Positions 52,343 to 59,850 of a stretch of DNA of 64,000 bases are shown here, in pieces. The translations under genes were made by a program, and so were the position numbers. The stretch comes from an uncultured Nostocoides sp. (lineage in GTDB: Bacteria; Actinomycetota; Actinomycetes; Actinomycetales; Dermatophilaceae). The stretch's first letter is position 1. Each line of letters begins with the position of its first letter. The notes under the pieces were generated by a model. It made no database searches. It was not told the DNA's origin and worked only from the letters and a program-made list of their open reading frames with translations. The stretch spans positions 1-64,000 of the forward strand of contig CALMQX010000041.1 in assembly GCA_937873315.1 (NCBI GenBank). Direction: 5' to 3'.

Positions 52343-53194
52343 ATGATGAGCAACAGTTTCCCGAGCGATCGGGTGCATAACCTCCTGGCAGGATCCCGGT
52401 ACGAGGTCATGCCTACCGCCCGCATTCACGAGGACGTCCTGGCTCATGTGCCCCTCGAGGTTCCGGTGACGGTCACGGCCGCGCAGAACAAGGGGCTTGA
52501 GGCGACGCTCGACCTCTCCCTTCGGCTGGCCTCTGACGGCTATCAGGTTGTGCCTCACCTCGCCGCTCGGATGATTGCCGGGCGCAGCGAGCTCGAAGAG
52601 ATCGTCCAACGGCTGCGGGATGCTGGCATCACCCAGATCTTTGTCCCAGCTGGTGATGCCACCCCCCCTGCAGGCTCCTATGGCGCGGCATTAGATCTCC
52701 TGCGTGATCTTGGCGAGATCGACCACCCCTTTAGCCACATCGGCATTACCGGGTACCCCGAGTCGCATCCCACGATTGATGACGACATCACTATTCAGGC
52801 GATGTGGGACAAGCGCTCCTACTCAACTCATGTGGTCTCGAATATGACCTTCGATGCCGAGAAGCTGGGCACGTGGGTCGAACGCGTGCGTCGTCGGGGC
52901 GTGACGCTCCCCGTGCTCGTGGGGGTTCCCGGACCGGTCGAGCGGGCCAAGCTGCTTCGGATGGCCTCGATGATCGGAGTCGGGGAATCGATGCGTTTCC
53001 TCAAGAAGCAGCGATCGGTCTTTGCTCGAATCGCCGCCCCCGGATTCAGCCCTGATCGTTTCGTCTCGCGCGTAGCCGCCCTCAGCGGCGACGCCACTCT
53101 GGCCATCTCCGGACTGCACATCTTCACCTTTAACCAGGTTGAGGTGGTCGAGCACTGGCGGCAACGGCTGCTGCAATCCAGCCAGACACACTGA
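52343..53194 (+). CDS. methylenetetrahydrofolate reductase-like protein
   Basis: A 283-residue TIM-barrel protein of the MTHFR family. It has VTVTAAQNKGLEATLDLSLRLA, PHLAARMI, the FVPAGDAT(PP) segment and HIGITGYPESHP, all typical of the short MetF-like proteins associated with corrinoid methyltransferase clusters. It would convert methyl-THF from the demethylation route to methylene-THF (or the reverse). The first acidic catalytic residue of classical MetF (SxEFFPP) is absent: the region reads VPVTVTAAQ. Start ATG 52343 or the next codon is likely. Confidence 0.8.
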   Translation: MMSNSFPSDRVHNLLAGSRYEVMPTARIHEDVLAHVPLEVPVTVTAAQNKGLEATLDLSLRLASDGYQVVPHLAARMIAGRSELEEIVQRLRDAGITQIFVPAGDATPPAGSYGAALDLLRDLGEIDHPFSHIGITGYPESHPTIDDDITIQAMWDKRSYSTHVVSNMTFDAEKLGTWVERVRRRGVTLPVLVGVPGPVERAKLLRMASMIGVGESMRFLKKQRSVFARIAAPGFSPDRFVSRVAALSGDATLAISGLHIFTFNQVEVVEHWRQRLLQSSQTH

Positions 53195-53688
53195 GAACCA
53201 CACGCCCGCCCGTCTGGTGCGTGCGCAGCACGCGCGACCCGCTCAAATTGATAATTAAAGGACAGATAAATCGCGATCAAGAAGCGCCAAGAATTGCTCG
53301 CGCAGATCGCATCCTGGTGTCACACTATTACCTGAGAGCGAAGGATTCGGCCCCTCAGCCTCACGTCCGGCATTCGGCTTGGTCTACGGATCACCTTGAT
53401 GCACCAGAGGGCTTCATCGCCAGCGAGTCAGGCGCCCCTGCAATGCCCGCTCGCGTTCCCTGCCACGGTGAAGTTCGGGCGGCCCGGAGATGTCCCTGCA
53501 CTCCGTGTGGCCGTCAACGGGCGCTGATGGAACCCCTGCCATCAGCGCCCGTTTTCTGGACTCAGTTCGTGCCATGACTCGTGGGCGCATGAGGCGTCGG
53601 CGGGGCGACAGCCCGCCCACCCGCCGGACAACCCCTCTCGCGGCAGACGGCTCAGCATCGCCCGGCACAGGCAACGTACCCTGAGCCG
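53195..53688 (+). other. 494-base intergenic region with AT-rich patch and a late terminator
   Basis: No gene is visible. Bases 53243-53285 are unusually AT-rich (AAATTGATAATTAAAGG) for this chromosome and could be a promoter. About 230 bases later stands a strong terminator (53516-53557). The stretch between contains several short complementary pairs and might fold as a regulatory leader for the downstream methyltransferase gene. I could not match it to a riboswitch class I know (cobalamin, SAM-I/IV, SAH, THF, glycine). Confidence 0.45.
53516..53557 (+). terminator. rho-independent terminator upstream of the homocysteine methyltransferase gene
   Basis: Perfect 15-base arms AACGGGCGCTGATGG and CCATCAGCGCCCGTT enclose an 8-base loop and run into TTTTCT. 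It lies 320 bases beyond the MTHFR-like gene and 132 bases before the next gene, so it may terminate a leader RNA or a separate small RNA. Confidence 0.8.
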
Positions 53689-54573
53689 GTGACGAATCGC
53701 TTGACCCAACTCCTTGCTGGCCGGCCTGCCATCGTCGACGGCGGCTATGGCTGGTTGCTGCAAGAGCGTGGCCTGAACGCCGGCGAGGCCGCCGAATCCT
53801 GGAACCTCGATGAACCGGAGCGGATTGCGGGCCTCCACGAGGAGTACGCCCTTGCCGGCGCAACGATCTTGACCACCAACACCTTTGGCGCCATCGAGCC
53901 TCGTCTGGCCATGCACGGCATGAGCGGGCAGACGTATGCCGCTTCCCTCGCTGGCGCTCGCCTCGCCCGGGAGGTGGCGGATCGCCATGGGGTGCTGGTG
54001 GCCGGTGACGTCGGTCCGACGGGCGAACTGCTTGAGCCGCTCGGGGTGCTCTCTGAGAGTGCGGCCATGGCACTCTTTGCCGAGCAGGTGCGTGGTCTTC
54101 GGGATGGCGGCGCAGACCTCATACTCATCGAGACCATGAGTGATCTGACCGAGACCTCCGCCGCCATTCGCGCCGCGCGTGAGCAAGCTCCTGACCTGCC
54201 GATCATTGCCACCCTGTCCTTTGACACGAACTTGCGCACGATGATGGGCGTCAGCCCTGCTCAAGCGGTCGGCGCGCTGGCCGATCTCGGCGTTGATGCG
54301 GTGGGGGCCAACTGTGGCCGCGGTCCCGAGGACATGCGCACCATCGCCGCCGAACTCGTCGGGGCTCGGCGCGACGGGCTGCTCATCGTCGCGCAGTCCA
54401 ATGCCGGGCTGCCGGAGCTCGACGGGGACCGCTTCGTGTACACGGTGGACCCGGAGGCCATGGCTGCACACGCCCAAGAGCTGCGCGAGCTGGGAGTCGA
54501 TGTGATTGGGGCGTGTTGCGGCTCAACGCCGGAGCACATCGCGGCCATGTCCACCGCGCTGCGCACCACCTGA
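53689..54573 (+). CDS. homocysteine S-methyltransferase-family protein
   Basis: A 294-residue TIM-barrel methyltransferase. Zinc Cys positions appear as GANCGRG near residue 205 and as a CC pair in IGACCGSTPEHI near residue 277. TTNTFGAIEPRL and GDVGPTGELLEP are further family blocks. It could methylate homocysteine or a thiol from betaine or another donor. Its position in the one-carbon island suggests methyl-group transfer. GTG 53689 has only a weak ribosome site. Confidence 0.85.
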   Translation: MTNRLTQLLAGRPAIVDGGYGWLLQERGLNAGEAAESWNLDEPERIAGLHEEYALAGATILTTNTFGAIEPRLAMHGMSGQTYAASLAGARLAREVADRHGVLVAGDVGPTGELLEPLGVLSESAAMALFAEQVRGLRDGGADLILIETMSDLTETSAAIRAAREQAPDLPIIATLSFDTNLRTMMGVSPAQAVGALADLGVDAVGANCGRGPEDMRTIAAELVGARRDGLLIVAQSNAGLPELDGDRFVYTVDPEAMAAHAQELRELGVDVIGACCGSTPEHIAAMSTALRTT

Positions 54574-54588
54574 CCCTCCCGCCCCACT

Positions 54589-54610
54589 TTTCCTCTGCTA
54601 GCAGAGGAAA
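54589..54610 (+). terminator. short palindrome after the homocysteine methyltransferase gene
   Basis: TTTCCTCTGC and GCAGAGGAAA are perfect inverted repeats around TA, 15 bases after the stop. A hairpin terminator is possible, although no T-run follows on the plus strand. Confidence 0.5.
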
Positions 54611-54649
54611 GCGCGTGGCACACACCATCCTGCGTATGCCGTGGCCCGC

Positions 54650-54735
54650 TTTGGTGTGCTGAGTGGCCCGCGTGGGCTTTGGTGTGCGCACTGGCGCGCG
54701 TGAGCTTTGGTGTGCTCGGAGTGGCGCGCGTGAGC
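54650..54735 (+). repeat. three 28-30-bp tandem repeats
   Basis: The units at 54650-54677, 54678-54705 and 54706-54735 each begin TTTGGTGTGC and end GCGTG(G/A)GC, with a variable centre. They lie in the gap between the homocysteine methyltransferase gene and the DUF1638 gene. They contain no spacers, so they are not CRISPR. A CGGCATAC octamer (inverted) lies just upstream at 54632. Confidence 0.75.
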
Positions 54736-54758
54736 ACGGATGGGCGCACGCCTGGCAC

Positions 54759-55451
54759 CTACCGCCCGACGAGGCGCAGAAGCTCCCGCTCCAGGCCACT
54801 CAAGCCCGTGCGAATCTCCTCAAGGGGCAGACCAATTCGAGCGGCGGCAGCGTGCGCCAGCAACCTCAGCTCGGCCTCCTCGTCAGGATCATCGGTCTGC
54901 ACAAGCCAGACCATGCGGGTGTAGTGGCGGAAGTAGTCATCCCTGAGCTCCGGGTGCCGATCCAGGCCGAGTTCCTGAATCACGCTGCGAAAGAATGACT
55001 TCACCAAGAAGTCAGTGAGCAGGTAGGTACCCGGCTGATCCGCCAGGAGGCCCTCGATCCGGGACGAACCGGCATACAGGTCATAGCAGTGCTGGCCAGC
55101 AAGCCGTGGCACCTCCAGCCGAGCGCACACCTCATCAAGCGCGCCGTAGGTCCCACAATCGGCGTACCCGACGAGCACTCGCCGGTATCGATGGCGGAGC
55201 CGAACCACGAGGGCCTCGACCTCGCCCGGGATGGCCCGCGGTTGGTTGTGTAGCAGCGGCGGCAGCGGATAGACATCGACCCGCAGCCCCCACTGGCTAA
55301 CCGCCTGCGCGGCCGGTTGCGCGATCGCCCCGCAGGCGATCAGGGCTACCAGGTCGGGCCCGTCGCCGACCGGGTCGGATCCGTCACCGCGGGAAGGAGA
55401 GTTGCTCGACGAAGCGGTCATTGAAGTCGGGTCGGTCGCTGAGCTCGACAT
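54759..55451 (-). CDS. DUF1638 protein of a corrinoid methyltransferase cluster
   Basis: A 230-residue DUF1638 protein. The conserved core runs from VALIACGAIAQPA through LPPLLHNQPRAIP, VLVGYADCGTYGALD and GQHCYDLYAG. The family is habitually found with MttB-like and corrinoid proteins, but its role is unknown; retained Cys in ADCGTYG and GQHCYD suggest metal or cofactor handling. ATG 55451 has GGAGG 6-7 bases upstream but overlaps the preceding gene by 68 bases; ATG 55421 is the alternative. Confidence 0.78.
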   Translation of the reverse strand: MSSSATDPTSMTASSSNSPSRGDGSDPVGDGPDLVALIACGAIAQPAAQAVSQWGLRVDVYPLPPLLHNQPRAIPGEVEALVVRLRHRYRRVLVGYADCGTYGALDEVCARLEVPRLAGQHCYDLYAGSSRIEGLLADQPGTYLLTDFLVKSFFRSVIQELGLDRHPELRDDYFRHYTRMVWLVQTDDPDEEAELRLLAHAAAARIGLPLEEIRTGLSGLERELLRLVGR

Positions 55452-57345
55452 AGCGCACCTCCTCGAGCAGGGCCTGCGCACCGGAGCGTTCCCGCGCCGA
55501 GAGCAAAGCCATTTTCGCACCCTCGCCGGCGACATTCCCGGCCGAGACGATTCGAAGGACGGAGAGCTTGGGCACCAGGCCGATGCGCACGGCCGAGGCC
55601 GGCGAGAGGTAGGACCCGAATGATCCGGCCAAGAGCACCTGCTGGACATCCGATTGCTCCAGGCCCAGCTCCTCGAGCAGCAAGGCCCATCCAGTGGAAA
55701 TGGCCGCCTTCGCGAACTGCAACTCGCGCACATCGCGCTGGGAGAGGTACACCGTGTCCGCAGGATCCTGGTCATCGGTATGCCGGTGCAGGACAAAGAT
55801 CCGTTCCTCACCGATGCGGGTCAACCGGTCCGCGAGCGCCGGCAAGCGTTCGGTCGCGAGCTCATCGGGGATGAAGCGGCCCGACTCGTCGAGCAAGCCA
55901 ACCCGCCACAACTCGGCGACGGCGTCCACCAGGCCAGAGCCACAGAGGCCACGAGGCTCGCTGTGGCCAATCACGCCCAGGGTCACGGCCGGGGCACCCT
56001 CGGCCGGTGACGGCTCGAGTCGGATCACCTCAATGGCCCCATCGGCCGCGCGCATGCCACACCGAATCGCGCCCCCTTCGAAAGCCGGCCCGGCAGGGGC
56101 CGCCGTCGACACAATGGTCTCGCCATCGGTCAGGACGATCTCGCAATTGGTTCCCACGTCGACAAAGAGTCGGACCCGCTTGTCCCGATCAATGCCGCTG
56201 GCCAACATGCCGGCCACGATGTCTCCGCCCACATAGGCGCCTAGCGAGGGGAAGACATAGGCGCGCGCGCCCGGGTGCGCCTGGACGCCGAGATCACCGG
56301 CCATCAGCTCAGGCCACTGGGCCGTGGACTGGATAAAGGGAGCCACCCCGATCGCCTCGGGGTCGACCCCCAGGATCAACGCTGTCATCGTGGCGTTGCC
56401 CGCGACCGCGATTTCGTACACCTCGCTCAGCTCCACCCCGCCGTCGCGGCAGACCTCATGGGCCAACTCGGCCAGGGTCGCTTGGGCCAGGAGCTGCAAC
56501 CGAGTCAACGCCTCGGGGTCCATCATCGTCGCGGAGATTCGGGTGATGACATCGGCCCCGAAGGGCTGCTGCTTGTTGAGCATTGAGGCGACCGCGACCG
56601 GGGTCCCGGTGCTCAGGTCAAGCAAGGTCGCCACCACCGTCGTGGTGCCCAGGTCGTACGCGATGGCATGACGGCGCTGCGAGGTATCGCCGGGCTCGAT
56701 GTCGATCAGGGCCTCGTCAACGACCACGGCGGTGACCTTAAAACCGCTCTGCCGCAACACCGTTGGCAGTCGCCGCAGCGCATGCAGGTCAGGGTTCAGG
56801 GTGAGATCATCGATCGCATCGCGCAGCCGCGCCAGATCCGTGCGCTGATCGGCCAGGCTCGGCTCGCTCAACTCGACGTACCGCTTCTGCACCGAGGGGC
56901 GCAGGATGACCTGGCGACCAACCCCGACCGTGGAGGCCTTGGGCCGGGTCACCAGCGGAGGCACCTCGACGTCGACGTCGTGGGTGGCGCGCACCAAGCA
57001 GGCCAGCCGCCAGCCCTCCTCCAACTGCTCATTCGTAAAGGTCCGAGTGTCATGGCTGGTGATGGGTGCACGCCCGGAGAGCCGAACCTTGCACTTTCGA
57101 CAGGTGCCATGGCCACCGCAGGTGGAGTCGATGGCGATGCCATTCCACGAGGCCGCGTCGAAGACCGACACCCCCGGCGGAACCCGCACCTCACGACCCG
57201 AGGGTGTGAACGAGAGCAGCACCCGGCCCGTCCCGTCGTGATGCTCCACTTCGGGCGAGGGCGGCATGAGTCCCTCGCGGCGCAGGTTGTCCACGATGTC
57301 CCCGAAGGGCGCCGAGGGACCGCGAGGGTCGGAGGCGTCAGTCAC
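55384..57345 (-). CDS. corrinoid activation/reductive activator protein (RACo/RamA-like, ASKHA)
   Basis: A 653-residue protein. A plant-type 2Fe-2S domain has Cys76, Cys82, Cys85 (STCGGHGTCRKCKV) and Cys116; an ASKHA ATPase domain follows with YDLGTTTVVATLLDL, LFVDVGTNCEIVL and GSFGSYLSP. These proteins use ATP to reduce inactive Co(II) corrinoid to Co(I), rescuing corrinoid proteins after oxidation. GTG 57345 starts 11 bases after the pterin methyltransferase stop, so it is co-transcribed. Confidence 0.9.
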   Translation of the reverse strand: MTDASDPRGPSAPFGDIVDNLRREGLMPPSPEVEHHDGTGRVLLSFTPSGREVRVPPGVSVFDAASWNGIAIDSTCGGHGTCRKCKVRLSGRAPITSHDTRTFTNEQLEEGWRLACLVRATHDVDVEVPPLVTRPKASTVGVGRQVILRPSVQKRYVELSEPSLADQRTDLARLRDAIDDLTLNPDLHALRRLPTVLRQSGFKVTAVVVDEALIDIEPGDTSQRRHAIAYDLGTTTVVATLLDLSTGTPVAVASMLNKQQPFGADVITRISATMMDPEALTRLQLLAQATLAELAHEVCRDGGVELSEVYEIAVAGNATMTALILGVDPEAIGVAPFIQSTAQWPELMAGDLGVQAHPGARAYVFPSLGAYVGGDIVAGMLASGIDRDKRVRLFVDVGTNCEIVLTDGETIVSTAAPAGPAFEGGAIRCGMRAADGAIEVIRLEPSPAEGAPAVTLGVIGHSEPRGLCGSGLVDAVAELWRVGLLDESGRFIPDELATERLPALADRLTRIGEERIFVLHRHTDDQDPADTVYLSQRDVRELQFAKAAISTGWALLLEELGLEQSDVQQVLLAGSFGSYLSPASAVRIGLVPKLSVLRIVSAGNVAGEGAKMALLSARERSGAQALLEEVRYVELSDRPDFNDRFVEQLSFPR

Positions 57346-57356
57346 GGGCAGCGAGC

Positions 57357-58295
57357 CTACGCGGGAGTCCCAGCTGCCTCGGCCGCGGCCGCAGCCGCCT
57401 GGCGAGCGCGGAAGGTCGAGATCCACGACATTCCCCACTCGTCATTGCCCAAGAGCAGGTCGGCTGCGCGCACCGAGTCCACGATCGAGGTCGTGCGGGC
57501 GTCCATGATGGCGCTGGTCATCCCGGCCGCCATGGCCAGCGGCAGCCAGGCGCCATTGATCGCGTGGCGACCCGGCATACCGAAGGAGACATTGGAGGCG
57601 CCACAGGTCTGGTTCAAACCCCAGCCCGCGTGAATCCGGCGGATCGTCTCCAAGGCGGTGCGGCCCACGCTCGGGTCAGCGCCGATGGGCATGGCCAGCG
57701 GATCGATGACGATGTCCTCAATCGCGATGCCGTACTCCTGGGTGGCTACCCGCACGATCTTCTCGGTGAGCACGAGCCGCTTGTCGGCTTCCATCGGGAT
57801 CTCGTCGGCGTCATTGGGCAGCGCAATGATGGCGGCGTCGTACTTCTTCACCAGCGGCAGGATCGCCTCGAGCCGCTCGTCCTCGGCGGTCACCGAGTTG
57901 ACCAAGGCTCGACCTTGGTATGCCGCCAGCCCGGCTTCCAGCGCCTCAACCACGGAGGAGTCGATACAGATCGGCAGATCACACAAGGACTGGACGAGTT
58001 GGATGGCCTTGACCAGCAGGTCCGCCTCATCCGTCAGCGGGACACCCATGTTGATGTCCAAGACATCGGCGCCGCCGGCAATCTGGGCGGCCACGTCCTT
58101 CTCGATGAGCGAGAGGTCGCCGGCGCGCAACTGCTCCTGGAAGAGTTTGCGACCGGTCGGGTTGATCCGCTCACCAATCACGCAAAAGGGCTTGTCGGAG
58201 GCAATGACGACCTCCTTGGTGGCCGAGCGCAGCCGGGTCTGACGGACCGGACCGGTCCAGCCGGTCAGCGGGTTGCCATCGGTGAGGTCGCTCAT
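57357..58295 (-). CDS. pterin-binding methyltransferase, MtrH/AcsE type
   Basis: A 312-residue TIM-barrel pterin-binding domain protein. FCVIGERINPTGR, DINMGVPLTDE, ICIDSS, NSVTAED and ASNVSFGMPGRH are conserved, as in MetH folate domains and AcsE. It should transfer the methyl group from the methyl-corrinoid protein to tetrahydrofolate. The ATG overlaps the corrinoid-protein stop by 4 bases. It is upstream of the activator gene. Confidence 0.9.
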   Translation of the reverse strand: MSDLTDGNPLTGWTGPVRQTRLRSATKEVVIASDKPFCVIGERINPTGRKLFQEQLRAGDLSLIEKDVAAQIAGGADVLDINMGVPLTDEADLLVKAIQLVQSLCDLPICIDSSVVEALEAGLAAYQGRALVNSVTAEDERLEAILPLVKKYDAAIIALPNDADEIPMEADKRLVLTEKIVRVATQEYGIAIEDIVIDPLAMPIGADPSVGRTALETIRRIHAGWGLNQTCGASNVSFGMPGRHAINGAWLPLAMAAGMTSAIMDARTTSIVDSVRAADLLLGNDEWGMSWISTFRARQAAAAAAEAAGTPA

Positions 58296-58957
58296 GCGGG
58301 CACCTTGCTCCGACGCTCGTCCATAAGGGCCTTGGCGCGCTTCACGGTGGCCGAGGCGTCTGCGGCATACCCGTCGGCACCGACCGCGTCGGCGTACTCC
58401 TGGGTGACCGGGGCTCCGCCGACCATGACGATGACCTTGTCGCGCAGGCCGGCCTTCTCGAGGGCGTTGATATTGGCCTTGAACATCGGCATGGTCGTGG
58501 TCAGGAATGCCGAGAAGCCCACGATGTCCGGGTTGTGCTCCTCGATGGCGCTCACGAACTTCTCGGGCTTGACCTGCACGCCGAGGTCGATGACCTCGAA
58601 GCCGGCGCCCTCGAGCATGATGTTGACCAAGTTCTTGCCGATGTCGTGGACATCGCCCTGGACCGTGCCCATGACGAAGGTCCCGACCGTCTCGACGCCG
58701 GTATCGGCGAGCAGCGGCCGGAGCACCTCCATGGACCCGGCCATGGCGCGGCCGGCGATGAGCATCTCGGGGACGAAGAAGTCTCCGCGCTCGAAGCGCG
58801 CGCCGACCTCCTCAAGCGCCGGAATGAGCGCGTCGAAGAGCAAGCTGCCGGGCTCCATGTCCTGGGCGAGCGCCTGGTGGGTGAGGTCGAGCACGGCCGG
58901 ACCGTTGCCCGCGAGGGTCTCGTCGTAGAGGCCCTTGAGGATCTCCTCGGGTGTCAT
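58292..58957 (-). CDS. corrinoid (B12-binding) methyl carrier protein, MtbC/MttC type
   Basis: A 221-residue corrinoid protein. A four-helix cap (residues about 1-85) precedes a Rossmann B12 domain with the axial-ligand motif D102-x-H104-x-x-G107 (GDVHDIGKN), followed by GFSAFLTTTMP and VGGAPVT. It shuttles the methyl group between the MttB-like and MtrH-like enzymes. The ATG overlaps the IclR stop by 4 bases, which puts the regulator in the same transcript. Confidence 0.93.
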   Translation of the reverse strand: MTPEEILKGLYDETLAGNGPAVLDLTHQALAQDMEPGSLLFDALIPALEEVGARFERGDFFVPEMLIAGRAMAGSMEVLRPLLADTGVETVGTFVMGTVQGDVHDIGKNLVNIMLEGAGFEVIDLGVQVKPEKFVSAIEEHNPDIVGFSAFLTTTMPMFKANINALEKAGLRDKVIVMVGGAPVTQEYADAVGADGYAADASATVKRAKALMDERRSKVPA

Positions 58958-59718
58958 GCAGCACCTTCCTTGTCGTGCATCGAGAGTCGTGCCGAGAGAG
59001 CTCGGGCGTGGGCGGCGACCACGGCTCCGGTCGCCTGGAGGTGGTCGGCGAGCCGGGAGGTGGGACCCGACAGGCCAAGAGCGGCGATGACGATGCCGTC
59101 GCGGGAGACCGGGGCCGCGATCCCGGTCAGGCCCAGCTCCAGCTCGTCGACGGTGATCGCATAACCAAGATCCCGAATGCCGGGCAGCGCCGCATTGAGG
59201 GCGGCGCCGGTCGAGATGGTGGCGTCGGTGACCTGCTCCAGCGCCCCGGTGGGGACCCGCAGGACGCGGGCGGCATAGAGCACCTTGCCCAGCGCGGAGC
59301 AATGTGCCGGCACCTCGACCCCGACCCAGTCGCGGGAGCCGAGGAAGTACGTGGAGTCCACCTGGGCGATCTGCTGGACGGTATCTCCGCGGCCCACGCC
59401 GAGATTGATGGTCTCGCCGGTGAGTTCGCCCAGGGCGCGCATGGTGCCCAAAGCGTGCTCGGCGAGCACATCGTCGGCGGTGCGGCGGGCGGCATACAGA
59501 TCGAAGAGTGAACCCGGGCGCAGCGCGCCATCATGAGCACGATCGATGAGATCGGCGCGCTCCAGGGCGGCCAGGATCCGCGAGGTGGTGGAGCGGGCCA
59601 GGCCGGTCGCGTCGGCCAGATCGGTGAAGGTCGGGGGCTGGTCGGCCCGGACCACACGCGCCAGCAAATCAGCGGCGCGATCGATCGACTGAGTCCCCGT
59701 GGTCGGGTTGCTATTCAC
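58954..59718 (-). CDS. IclR-family regulator of the methyltransferase cluster
   Basis: A 254-residue IclR regulator with an N-terminal winged helix (TDLADATGLARSTTSRILAALE) and a C-terminal effector domain with LGKVLYAA and DELELGLTGIAAPV. It is the first gene of the leftward corrinoid operon and is divergent from the MttB-like gene. A strong palindrome in the shared gap is the likely operator. GTG 59718 is used. Confidence 0.9.
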   Translation of the reverse strand: MNSNPTTGTQSIDRAADLLARVVRADQPPTFTDLADATGLARSTTSRILAALERADLIDRAHDGALRPGSLFDLYAARRTADDVLAEHALGTMRALGELTGETINLGVGRGDTVQQIAQVDSTYFLGSRDWVGVEVPAHCSALGKVLYAARVLRVPTGALEQVTDATISTGAALNAALPGIRDLGYAITVDELELGLTGIAAPVSRDGIVIAALGLSGPTSRLADHLQATGAVVAAHARALSARLSMHDKEGAA

Positions 59719-59748
59719 GCGTGGTCACCTCCTCTAGCGCTGGTCACG

Positions 59749-59770
59749 ATGTGGAACTATGTTTCCACAT
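59749..59770. promoter_or_regulatory. IclR operator palindrome in the divergent MttB/corrinoid promoter
   Basis: Perfect 8-base arms ATGTGGAA and TTCCACAT are separated by CTATGT. The site lies 31 bases from the iclR start and 81 bases before the MttB-like start, so one dimer could control both directions. Confidence 0.75.
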
Positions 59771-59850
59771 AGTGAGGCTAGGATGAGACGAGTTTCACCG
59801 TCAATAGAGTTCGACCGGTTTCCCCTCTTGAGCTGGAAGGCGCACCAACG

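Noticed and set aside
53195..53688. Cobalamin, SAM or glycine riboswitch
   Set aside because: I looked for the conserved boxes (for example CCGCCACTG or GGCAACCC) and found only partial, out-of-order resemblance, such as GAGTCAGGCGCCCCTGC to part of a B12 box.
54650..54735. CRISPR array
   Set aside because: Three contiguous repeats with no spacers and no cas genes; the nearby Cas4-like nuclease is better explained as a DNA repair enzyme.
55452..55811. N-terminal extension of the DUF1638 frame by 120 residues
   Set aside because: The added part is Ser/Arg/Cys-rich shadow of the activator gene, and the family begins near VALIACG.
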